Source: Chromobacterium subtsugae
GTDB taxonomy: Bacteria > Pseudomonadota > Gammaproteobacteria > Burkholderiales > Chromobacteriaceae
Assembly: GCF_001676875.1 (NCBI RefSeq)
Contig: NZ_JYKA01000023.1
Span: 1 to 64,000, forward strand
Length of the DNA stretch: 64,000 nt
Reading direction: 5' to 3'
Under the pieces are notes generated by a model. That model was not told the DNA's origin. It saw nothing but the letters and a program-made list of their open reading frames with translations, and searched no databases. The stretch's first letter is position 1; every line of letters starts with the position of its first letter. Positions 26,166 through 33,160 of the stretch are shown here, piece by piece. The translations under genes were made by a program, and so were the position numbers.

Positions 26166-27971
26166 ATGAGCCGCTTCGATTTCAGCCACCCGCCATTCGA
26201 CAGCCTGACGCCCGCCGAGCGCGAGGCGCTGGAAGCCCGCGCCGACATCGTCTACCACCCTGACGGCGCCCAGGTTTGCGGCCCTGGCCAGCCGATAGAC
26301 GCGCTCTACGTGGTGTTGAAGGGCGTAGTGTGCGAACTGGCCGGCGACGAGGCGGTGGCGCGCTACCTCAGCAGCGACAGCTTCGACGCCCGCGCCGTGG
26401 CGGCCGGCCAGACGCTCCATCGCTTCGTGGCCGAGGAAGAAGCGTTGCTGCTTGCCTTGCCGCGCGACGCGCTGCTGGCGCTGACCGAAAAAAACCCGCA
26501 ATTCGGCGCCTATTTCTACGCCAGCGCGTCGCAGAAACTGAGCCTGCTGGCGCAGCGCGCCGGCGGCCGCGAACTGCAGACCTTGCTTGCCGCCACCGTG
26601 CGCGACGCAGGCTGCCGCCAGCCGGTATTCGTCGACGCAGCGGCCAGCATCCGCGACGCCGCCCGCGCGATGCGGGCGCAGCGCAGCAAATCGGTGCTGG
26701 TGAGAGACGGCGAGCGCCTGGGCATCTTCACCACCACCGATTTTCGCGACATCATCATTGATGGCGTCGACAGCGGCGAGCCGGTGGGAAGGCACTGCAG
26801 CTACACCCTGCTCACCATCGACATCGACGACTTCCTGTTCAACGCGCTGCTGCTGATGACCCAGCGCAATCTGCGCCGGCTGGTGGTCACCGAAGACGGC
26901 CAGGCGGCGGGCATCCTGGCCCAGGTCGACGTGCTGTCCTATTTCTCCAATCACTCCCACCTGATCGCGCAGCGGCTGGAGCGCGCGCAAAACCTGGAGC
27001 AGCTGGCCGACGCGGCGCGGCAGATCACCCGGCTGGTCGGCATCCTGTCCGGCCATGGCGTGCGGCCGCTGCAGCTGGGACGGCTGGTGCAGGCGCTCAA
27101 CGCCCGCCTGTTCGCCCGCGCCTGGCAGATGATCGCGCCGCCGGCGCTGCTGGAAAACAGCTGCCTGCTGGCGATGGGGTCGGAAGGCCGCGGCGAGCAG
27201 TTGCTGAAAACCGATCAGGACAACGCGCTGCTGCTGCGCGACGGTTTCGCGCCGGACGGCCTGGCGGCCTGCTGCGACGCCTTCTCCGCCGCCCTGGCCG
27301 GCTTCGGCTACCCGCCCTGCCCCGGCCGGGTGATGGTGAACAATCCGCGCTGGCGGCTGAGCGGCGCGCAGATGCGGCAGCGCATCGACGGCTGGATCCA
27401 CGACAGCGACGGCGAAACCATGATGGAGCTGGCCATTTTTTGCGACGCGGAAGCGGTGTGCGGCGACGCCGGCTTGCTGGACGACTGCCGCAGCTATCTG
27501 CGGGACGGCCTGCAGGACGATGCCGCCTTTTTTTCGCGCTTCGCCCGCGCCATCGGGCAATTCGATACCCCGCTCGGGCCGTTTTCGCGGCTGCGCACCC
27601 GCGAACATGACGGCCGCGAGCTGCTGGACCTGAAAAAAGGCGGCATCTTCCCGCTGGTGCATGGCCTGCGCGCGCTGGCGCTGGAGCATGGCGTGCGCGA
27701 AGCCTCCAGCCAGCAGCGGGCGCGCCGGCTGGCGGAGGCCGGCCAACTGGATCCGGCGCTGGCCGACGACATTCTGGAAGCGCTCGCCTTCCTGCTGCAG
27801 CTGAAGCTGGACCACGGCCTGCGCCGATTGGCCGAAGGGCGCGAGCCGGACAATCAGATCGAGCCGGCCAAGCTGAGCACGCTGGAGCGCGACCTGCTCA
27901 AGGACGCGCTGGCGGTGGTGAAGCGCTTCAAGTCGCAGTTGCAGCACCGCTATCGGCTGGGAAGCTTCTGA
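26166..27971 (+). CDS. cNMP-binding/CBS/DUF294 putative nucleotidyltransferase
   Basis: A 601-residue signalling protein. In order: a cyclic-nucleotide-binding-like domain (about 15-125, with GQPIDALYVVLKGVV), two CBS domains (about 150-270, with IFTTTDFRDIIIDG) and a DUF294 nucleotidyltransferase domain with AMGSEGRGEQLLKTDQDNAL at about 335-354. A DUF294_C helical domain completes it. The layout resembles GlnD-like adenylyl/uridylyltransferases that sense nucleotides. The target is unknown. It overlaps the exonuclease gene by one base (TGATG). This pair often accompanies acetate-type symporters in other proteobacteria; none is here. Confidence 0.92.
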   Translation: MSRFDFSHPPFDSLTPAEREALEARADIVYHPDGAQVCGPGQPIDALYVVLKGVVCELAGDEAVARYLSSDSFDARAVAAGQTLHRFVAEEEALLLALPRDALLALTEKNPQFGAYFYASASQKLSLLAQRAGGRELQTLLAATVRDAGCRQPVFVDAAASIRDAARAMRAQRSKSVLVRDGERLGIFTTTDFRDIIIDGVDSGEPVGRHCSYTLLTIDIDDFLFNALLLMTQRNLRRLVVTEDGQAAGILAQVDVLSYFSNHSHLIAQRLERAQNLEQLADAARQITRLVGILSGHGVRPLQLGRLVQALNARLFARAWQMIAPPALLENSCLLAMGSEGRGEQLLKTDQDNALLLRDGFAPDGLAACCDAFSAALAGFGYPPCPGRVMVNNPRWRLSGAQMRQRIDGWIHDSDGETMMELAIFCDAEAVCGDAGLLDDCRSYLRDGLQDDAAFFSRFARAIGQFDTPLGPFSRLRTREHDGRELLDLKKGGIFPLVHGLRALALEHGVREASSQQRARRLAEAGQLDPALADDILEALAFLLQLKLDHGLRRLAEGREPDNQIEPAKLSTLERDLLKDALAVVKRFKSQLQHRYRLGSF

Positions 27972-28579
27972 TGCTCGGCGCCCTTTGCCGGCGGTGGCGG
28001 CGCAGCCGCCTGCGCGATCCCCGCTATGCCGGCCTGTTCGACGGCCATCCGGACGAACTGGTCAGCCTGGACTGCGAAACCACCAGCCTGGATGTCTCCC
28101 GCGCCGAACTGCTGTCGATAGGCGCGGTCAAGCTGCGCGGCAACCGCATCCTGCACAGCGAGGCGCTGTATCTGCTGGTGCGGCCCGGCATCGCCCCCGC
28201 CGGCGACAATATCGCCATCCACGGCCTGCGCCGCCGCGACGTCGGCCAGGGCCTGGCGCCGGAAGACGCGGTGCGGCGGCTGCTCGATTTCATCGGCGGG
28301 CGGCCCCTGCTGGGCTATTACCTGGAATACGACGTCGCGGTGCTCGACAAATACGTCAGGCCGCTGCTGGGAATAGGCCTGCCGCAGCGCCGGATTGAAA
28401 TCTCGTCGCGCTACTACGACTACAAGCTCAGACAGCATCCCGGCGGCCACATCGACCTGCACCTGTCCTGCCTGTACCGGGAGCTGGCCATTCCCGAACC
28501 GCCGCGCCACGACGCGCTGGGCGATGCGCTGGGCGCGGCCATGCTGTACCAGGCGCTGCGCCAACGCGGTTTCGGCTGA
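27971..28579 (+). CDS. DnaQ-like 3'-5' exonuclease (DEDDh)
   Basis: A 202-residue exonuclease domain protein. ExoI is SLDCETTSLD (about 33-42, with the D-x-E pair), ExoII is in LLGYYLEYDVAVLDKYV (about 115-131), and ExoIII is RHDALGDALGAAML with the His and Asp (about 178-191). It resembles the epsilon subunit of DNA polymerase III but is a separate stand-alone protein, translationally coupled to the DUF294 gene. Its substrate is not known. An N-terminal basic stretch (RRWRRSRLRD) could contact nucleic acid. Confidence 0.92.
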   Translation: MLGALCRRWRRSRLRDPRYAGLFDGHPDELVSLDCETTSLDVSRAELLSIGAVKLRGNRILHSEALYLLVRPGIAPAGDNIAIHGLRRRDVGQGLAPEDAVRRLLDFIGGRPLLGYYLEYDVAVLDKYVRPLLGIGLPQRRIEISSRYYDYKLRQHPGGHIDLHLSCLYRELAIPEPPRHDALGDALGAAMLYQALRQRGFG

Positions 28580-28631
28580 AACCGCATGACACAATATTTG
28601 TAAACATTTCCCTTTCCGAGATGCCTGATTC

Positions 28632-28647
28632 TGGCATGCCTCTTGCT
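28632..28647 (+). promoter_or_regulatory. Sigma-54-type (-24/-12) promoter upstream of the His-rich protein gene
   Basis: TGGCATGCCTCTTGCT matches the RpoN consensus TGGCAYR-N4-TTGCW at every defined base, with GG and GC spaced correctly. Transcription would begin near 28658, about 190 bases before the ATG at 28847. No enhancer-binding regulator is encoded nearby, and no clear upstream activator repeat is visible. Confidence 0.6.
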
Positions 28648-28846
28648 CAAACCCACATCGCCAAGTCATTGTTCCTGCAAGAAAAAGCGGAAATCCAGCC
28701 GCTTGAACCGGAAACGGCGGCAAGGACGGGCGGCGCGGCGGCAAGAATTGCCAGTCCAGCGGCAAGCCGACGGCCTCGCCTCCGTCAAGGACACGAGCGG
28801 ATCCGTGAAGCTCTGCCCGGCAAACATCTTCTCAAGGAGAGGCAAC

Positions 28847-29533
28847 ATGTCTATCAGCAGCACCAGCAGCGACTCGAACACCTACTGGCAGCAGATGCAG
28901 GCCCTGCATCAGCAACGCCGGCAGGACGTCAACAACCTGACCCAATCGGTCCAGCAAGGCGACATCTCCGGCGCGCAGCAGGCGCTGGCCGCCTTGCAGC
29001 AGCTGAACGGCTCCAACAGCAGCAGCGCTAGCGGCAGCCAGGACTTCAGCGCCGCGCTGAACAACGCCATCAGCAGCGCCTCGGCGGCCGGCTCCAGCAC
29101 CACCGCCGCCAGCGCCGCCGATCCGTTCGCCGCCGCCAACTCCAGCACCACCAGCGGCGCTAGCAGCTCGATATCGTCGTTGCTGAACACCCTGGGCCAG
29201 GATCTGCAAACCGGCAACATCAGCCAGGCGCAGCAGGACTTCCAGCAACTGCAGCAAGGCCTGCAGCAAGCCGGCGGCACCCAGCAAGCCAGCGCGGGCG
29301 GCCACCACCATCACCACCACCATGGCGGCGGCGAAAACGGCGGGCAGAGCGGAGGGCAGAACGAGCTCCTGAGCGCGCTGGGCGGCACTTCGCAAACCAG
29401 CGGCGCCAGCGCCGCCGGCAGCAGCAGCAGCAGCGCGACCAACACCCAGCAATTGCAGGCCGCGCTGAGCCTGTACCAAGCCAATGCCGGCAGCAACGAT
29501 ATCTCCAGCTTGCTCATGTCGCTGTCGGTCTGA
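28847..29533 (+). CDS. Low-complexity Gln/Ser/Ala-rich protein with a seven-His tract
   Basis: A 228-residue protein starting MSISSTSSDSNTYWQQMQAL, behind AAGGAGAGG. It has no signal peptide or membrane helix. Two related helical repeats are visible: VQQGDISGAQQALAALQQL (about 34-52) and LQTGNISQAQQDFQQLQQGL (about 122-141). Between them lies Ser/Ala-rich sequence, and seven consecutive histidines flanked by glycines follow at about 152-160. The C-terminus (LQAALSLYQANAG) may be a third, divergent repeat. I do not recognise the function; metal binding by the His tract and self-assembly are inferences. A sigma-54-type promoter precedes it and a terminator follows, so it is probably monocistronic. 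Confidence 0.75.
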   Translation: MSISSTSSDSNTYWQQMQALHQQRRQDVNNLTQSVQQGDISGAQQALAALQQLNGSNSSSASGSQDFSAALNNAISSASAAGSSTTAASAADPFAAANSSTTSGASSSISSLLNTLGQDLQTGNISQAQQDFQQLQQGLQQAGGTQQASAGGHHHHHHHGGGENGGQSGGQNELLSALGGTSQTSGASAAGSSSSSATNTQQLQAALSLYQANAGSNDISSLLMSLSV

Positions 29534-29550
29534 TCCTGCGCGCGCAAACA

Positions 29551-29580
29551 AAGCGGCCTCTTCGCCGGAGGCCGCTTTTT
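29551..29580 (+). terminator. Intrinsic terminator after the His-rich protein gene
   Basis: A 10-base-pair stem AAGCGGCCTC / GAGGCCGCTT with a 7-base loop runs from 29551 to 29577, followed by a T-rich end (TTTTTC). Confidence 0.88.
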
Positions 29581-29592
29581 CTTGCGCGATGG

Positions 29593-30297
29593 CTAGCGGT
29601 AAGGCGCCAGCAGCCGGCGCATTTCCTGCCGGCCGGCGGCGGAGTCGCACGCCAACCGCAGGCGCAGCATGGCGGCGGCGTCACGCGACAAGGCGCTGGC
29701 GCGCGAAACGTAGATCTCCAGCGGCTGTTCGGCGAACAGCCACTCTCCCAGCCCCGCCGGCTCCACTCCGGCTTCGGCCAGCAGATTGCCGCAGCCCGGC
29801 CGCACGCACACGGTGGCGTCCAGCATCCGCATGCCCTGGCTCATGTCGCTCAGCAACACCGGCCTGTGCTTGACGGTGCGGTCAAACTCCTCTAGCGTCC
29901 GGCTCCCGCGCAGTTCGCCTATCTGCAGCCCGGAGAAGCTGGCGGCGCTATGGTGCTCGCGCCCGGCCGACTTCAGATACACCAGCGACACCTTGACCGA
30001 TCCTATCGTGCAGATGGCGATGCCGTAGCGATTGCGCTCCGGCGAAGGGATGCCGAGATTGATGGCGTTCTCGCCGCTGCGCATGCCGTCCAGCACCCGC
30101 CGGTAAGGCCTGGCCTCCGCCGTCACCTCGAAGCCGGCCTGCGCCGCCAGAAAACGGATGAAGTCCGGCCCCACTCCCCGGTCGGTGTCCAGCATGCCCC
30201 AAGGCTCCACCGCCAGCGTGTAGGATTGGTAATGCGCCGCCGGCGCCGCTTGCGCCAAGCCGGCCAGCAGCAGCCACCCGCCCTTCATCTTTCCCAT
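29593..30297 (-). CDS. Periplasmic solute-binding-like protein (type 2 PBP fold)
   Basis: A 234-residue exported protein with a short signal peptide (MGKMKGGWLLLAGLAQAAPA). YTLAVEPWGMLDTDRGVGPDFIRFLAAQAGFEV and YRRVLDGMRSGENAINLG match the first lobe of amino-acid-binding proteins (SBP_bac_3). No transporter permease or ATPase gene is adjacent, so it may be an orphan binder or a signalling component. Two cysteines (CVRPGC) could form a disulphide. The ATG at 30297 has GGGGAACGGGC before it; another ATG at 30288 is possible. Confidence 0.72.
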   Translation of the reverse strand: MGKMKGGWLLLAGLAQAAPAAHYQSYTLAVEPWGMLDTDRGVGPDFIRFLAAQAGFEVTAEARPYRRVLDGMRSGENAINLGIPSPERNRYGIAICTIGSVKVSLVYLKSAGREHHSAASFSGLQIGELRGSRTLEEFDRTVKHRPVLLSDMSQGMRMLDATVCVRPGCGNLLAEAGVEPAGLGEWLFAEQPLEIYVSRASALSRDAAAMLRLRLACDSAAGRQEMRRLLAPYR

Positions 30298-30600
30298 TGC
30301 CCGTTCCCCGCCGGCCAGGCGCGGCGGCGTTGCGCCATCTCCGGCCATTTCTGTCCGCGCGATTAATGCGCATCAGTACAGTGTAGACCAGCCTCACGCC
30401 GGCCAAGCCGTTGCCGCCAGGCGCGGGCGGCCTGCGGCGCAGGCGCCACAATGCCGCGGCCCCCGCCGCGCAACGCCGTCTGGCCACTTGGCGATGTTCG
30501 CTTACGAACCTTGAATAGAATTAATGCGAAAATGTTGAAGGCATACGGGAGAGGAGTAGAATGACACCACATCTATTTTTCTTTACACAGGCCAACCACC
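30298..30600. other. 303-base gap with no supported gene
   Basis: This stretch separates the solute-binding-like gene (minus) from the 61-residue protein (plus). It is GC-rich to about 30490 and AT-richer after. TAGAAT near 30516 could be a -10 element, without a good -35. A 41-codon frame beginning ATG at 30561 behind a strong GGAGAGGAG overlaps the next gene out of frame; it may be a leader peptide or chance. Confidence 0.4.
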
Positions 30601-30786
30601 ATGACGTCCCCCGACGGCCCCAGTCCGCGCAATCTGCTGCAATACTGGCTGCACAAGCTCACCGGCTCCCGCTTGAGCGCTCATGACGAACTGCATTTCG
30701 GCCATCTGCAAGAAGAGTTCGCCCTGAACCTGGCGGTGATACTCTGCATCCTCCTGTTGACGCTGTTCACCTACCTGCGCAACTAA
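30601..30786 (+). CDS. Small single-pass membrane protein (61 aa)
   Basis: A 61-residue frame beginning MTSPDGPSPRNLLQYWLHKL, with a polar N-terminal half and a C-terminal helix FALNLAVILCILLLTLFTYL ending at RN. A C-tail-anchored inner-membrane protein is likely. The ribosome-binding site (ACAGG, 9 bases upstream) is modest. The much stronger GGAGAGGAG at about 30550 points to an overlapping 41-codon frame, so translation coupling is possible. I do not recognise the family. Confidence 0.55.
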   Translation: MTSPDGPSPRNLLQYWLHKLTGSRLSAHDELHFGHLQEEFALNLAVILCILLLTLFTYLRN

Positions 30787-30881
30787 ACCCGGGCGGCGAC
30801 AAGCCGCCGCCGCCGAACTATCCTGTCTGCAAGGCGTCGACATATCGATGCCTCTTCAATCATGCCGACAAGGAAACTGCC

Positions 30882-31553
30882 ATGAAAATCGCCATGCTGG
30901 CGCTATGCTCCGCGATGGCCCTGAGCCTGCCGGCCCGGGCCGAGACGCCCGCCCAGACGGAAAACCTGTTCACCCTGCCGCTGGACGCCTTCCAGCAAAG
31001 CAAGGCGCAGCCCAGTCAACGCGTGTATCTGAAACCGGGCGTGGATCTGAAGTCCTATCACGCGGTGCTGCCGGAGCCGCTGCTGTTCATGCGCCAAGGG
31101 CCGGACGGCAACTGGCAGCTGCTGCAGCCGGGCGACGAGAACGCCATCGCCAGCTATTTCCACCAACGGCTGCAGGCGGAACTGGCCGCCGCAGGCGTGC
31201 CGATCGCGCTGCAGCCGGCGCCGGGCGTCGCCCGGCTGCGCGTCGCCGTCACCGGATTGAGCCAGGAACGTCCCGGCGTCGACCCGATCGACCTGCTGCC
31301 GGTCAAGGCGGTGTTCAATCTGGCGCGGCTGGCCGCCGGCAAGGAGCCCTATCTGCTGAAGATCGCCAGCATGGCGCAGCTGGAGGATTCGCAGGACGCC
31401 AGCCTGCTGGCCGGCACCGTCAACCTGCGCCAGAACGCCAAGAGCAAGGACAAGGAGCAGCCGCTGACGCTGGACCTGATCAAACCGCTGGTCGACGACT
31501 GGTGCCGGCAGAGCGCCCGCCAGCTGGCCGCCCACCTGGGCAAGGCGCCCTGA
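30882..31553 (+). CDS. Exported DUF3313-like protein
   Basis: A 223-residue protein with a signal peptide (MKIAMLALCSAMALSLPARA). The segments QRVYLKPGVDLKSYHAVL, ENAIASYFHQRLQAELAAAG and GVARLRVAVTGLSQERP follow the pattern of the DUF3313 family, whose members are periplasmic or lipoproteins of unknown function. AAGGAAAC precedes the ATG. The C-terminal half (SLLAGTVNLRQNAKSKDKEQP) predicts beta-strands. It abuts the convergent CYTH-GNAT gene stop to stop. Confidence 0.75.
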   Translation: MKIAMLALCSAMALSLPARAETPAQTENLFTLPLDAFQQSKAQPSQRVYLKPGVDLKSYHAVLPEPLLFMRQGPDGNWQLLQPGDENAIASYFHQRLQAELAAAGVPIALQPAPGVARLRVAVTGLSQERPGVDPIDLLPVKAVFNLARLAAGKEPYLLKIASMAQLEDSQDASLLAGTVNLRQNAKSKDKEQPLTLDLIKPLVDDWCRQSARQLAAHLGKAP

Positions 31554-32531
31554 TCACAGCGGCTTCTGCATGAACACGCTGTGCGGGTCTTCCCGGTACG
31601 CGCCGAAAGGCCCGCAAAAGCCATAGCCGGCGCGCTGGTAAAGGGTGATGGCGTCATGCTGGAGGACGCCGGTTTCCAGCGCCATCGCCTCGCAGCCGCG
31701 CGCCCTTGCCTGGTCCTCCAGAAACGCCATCAGCCGCCGCGCCACACCCAGGCCGCGCCACGCCGGCCGCACGAACATCCGCTTCAATTCGCCGACGCCG
31801 TCCGCGCACCAGACCGCGCCGCAACCCAGCGCCCGCCCTTCGCCGTCGCGAGCGACGGCGAACGCCACGTCGGGACGCAGCAGCGTCTCGATATCCACGC
31901 CATGATGGCTTTCCGGCGGAGACAAGGGCTTCTGATAGGCATCCAGCTCGTCGATCAGCGCCACGACTTCCGGCTGATCGGCGCGCTCCAGCCCGATGCG
32001 GATGGCGTCGCGCGCCGCTTCGGCCTGCAAATCGAAATACGCGCCGCGCACCAGGCTGGCGCCGGCGATGCCCAATGCCGCCATCAAGGCCTCGATTTCG
32101 GCGCGCGCCGCCGCTTCCGGCTCGCCATCGGCCAGCTCCGCCTCCAGCTCGATGAAGTCGCCCAAGCCTTCCACTCGATCGAGATGGATGGCGCAGCGCC
32201 CCAAGCGATAGCGGCTGCGCTGCTTGCGCACCCGGCCCAGCAAGCCGTGCGCCTCGGCCAGCAGTTCGCGCAGCGGGTCCGGAGCGGCGGTTTCGCTGGC
32301 CAGAAAGAACGAAGGCTTGAGACCGGCCAGGTCTTCGCGCCGGTAGAAAATCAGCCGCCCCCGCCCCTCCCCATCCACCCTCAGCTTCAGCCTGCCGTTG
32401 CCGCAGGCGAAAAAGCTGTCGTCCTGCAGCAGCGCGCCCTCCGGCTGCGCCAGGCCGCCCACCTTGCGTTCCAGAGCCGCCCAGTCCGCCACCCTGGCTT
32501 TGATTTCGATATTGCGTGCCACTGTCGTCAT
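31554..32531 (-). CDS. CYTH domain-GNAT acetyltransferase fusion
   Basis: A 325-residue two-domain protein. The N-terminal CYTH domain (about 1-165) begins VARNIEIKARVADWAALER and has KLRVDGEGRGRLIFYRRED, SRYRLGRCAIHLDRVEGLGDFIELE and the later acidic strand, as in class IV adenylate cyclases and triphosphatases. The C-terminal GNAT domain (about 185-325) has MFVRPAWRGLGVARRLMAF, the acetyl-CoA loop, and LYQRAGYGFCGPFGAY. The linker is short. Combining a triphosphate-tunnel enzyme with an acetyltransferase is unusual; the substrate is unknown. It follows another GNAT gene by 10 bases. Confidence 0.88.
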   Translation of the reverse strand: MTTVARNIEIKARVADWAALERKVGGLAQPEGALLQDDSFFACGNGRLKLRVDGEGRGRLIFYRREDLAGLKPSFFLASETAAPDPLRELLAEAHGLLGRVRKQRSRYRLGRCAIHLDRVEGLGDFIELEAELADGEPEAAARAEIEALMAALGIAGASLVRGAYFDLQAEAARDAIRIGLERADQPEVVALIDELDAYQKPLSPPESHHGVDIETLLRPDVAFAVARDGEGRALGCGAVWCADGVGELKRMFVRPAWRGLGVARRLMAFLEDQARARGCEAMALETGVLQHDAITLYQRAGYGFCGPFGAYREDPHSVFMQKPL

Positions 32532-32541
32532 CCTGTGTTGA

Positions 32542-33024
32542 TCATGTTTGCGCCGCGGCCATATCCCGCCGGTACATGACGAAGCCGCGCTTGGCGTCAC
32601 CGCGAAAGCCCGCCTGCAGGAAAAAACGGTGCGCGTCGGCCCGCTGCGCCGAGCTGAGCAGCATGATCTTCGAGCATCCCCTAGCCAGGCAGCGCCGCCG
32701 CGCCTCGTCCAGCAGCGCGCGGCCCAGGCCTCGGCCGCGCCAGTCCCGGTCCACCACGATGTTTTCCAGCACGGCGAAAGGTTGGCCGCCGTACATCACG
32801 TCCTCGCAAAAACCGAGCCAGGCGCTGGCCGCCAGCCGGCCTTCGCCTTCGCACACCAGCACCTGCGCCCGTTCGCCGTCCGCGAGCGCCTGCAGTCGTT
32901 CGGGCAGCACCCGGATGGCCGGGTCGTCCACCAACTGCCGGTACAAGCGGGCCAATTCGCCGGCATCGGCTGCGCGCGCCAGACGGATGGTCGCTTTCGG
33001 ACTCGCCGCCGTCATCCCCGTCAT
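32542..33024 (-). CDS. GNAT family N-acetyltransferase
   Basis: A 160-residue acetyltransferase. It starts at MTGMTAASPKATIRLARAAD (33024) behind AGGGGGCGG. The acetyl-CoA loop is VLENIVVDRDWRGRGLGRALLDEA with R-x2-G-x-G intact, followed by CSKIMLLSSAQRADAHRFFLQAGF. The overall pattern matches small-molecule or antibiotic-type GNATs; no substrate can be assigned. It is probably co-transcribed with the CYTH-GNAT fusion. Confidence 0.88.
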   Translation of the reverse strand: MTGMTAASPKATIRLARAADAGELARLYRQLVDDPAIRVLPERLQALADGERAQVLVCEGEGRLAASAWLGFCEDVMYGGQPFAVLENIVVDRDWRGRGLGRALLDEARRRCLARGCSKIMLLSSAQRADAHRFFLQAGFRGDAKRGFVMYRRDMAAAQT

Positions 33025-33047
33025 ATTCCGCCCCCTGTAACAAACAA

Positions 33048-33092
33048 GGCCTGCGGCCATCGATTGCCAAGGCAATCCCCGGAACGCAGGCC
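33048..33092 (-). terminator. Nested stem-loop, probable terminator of the GGDEF-EAL gene
   Basis: On the minus strand, GGCCTGCG (33092-33085) pairs with CGCAGGCC (33055-33048) around an inner GATTGCC/GGCAATC hairpin (33077-33062). TTGTTTGTTA follows. The T content is moderate, so termination may be partial. Confidence 0.55.
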
Positions 33093-33160
33093 ATCCGCCG
33101 CCAGGCCAACATATACATGCAAAACGCATGCGGCTTCAATACCAATATTGCCAGCCGCGC

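Noticed and set aside
25914-27947. A 677-codon open frame on the minus strand
   Set aside because: It is antisense to the amidotransferase and DUF294 genes and contains no recognisable motif.
28643-28846. An in-frame 68-codon extension upstream of the His-rich protein
   Set aside because: It would overlap the sigma-54-type promoter, while AAGGAGAGG stands directly before the ATG at 28847.
29300-29330. The run of seven histidines read as a cloning tag or vector sequence
   Set aside because: It sits inside a natural repeat protein with mixed CAC/CAT codons and native flanking genes, so contamination is unlikely.
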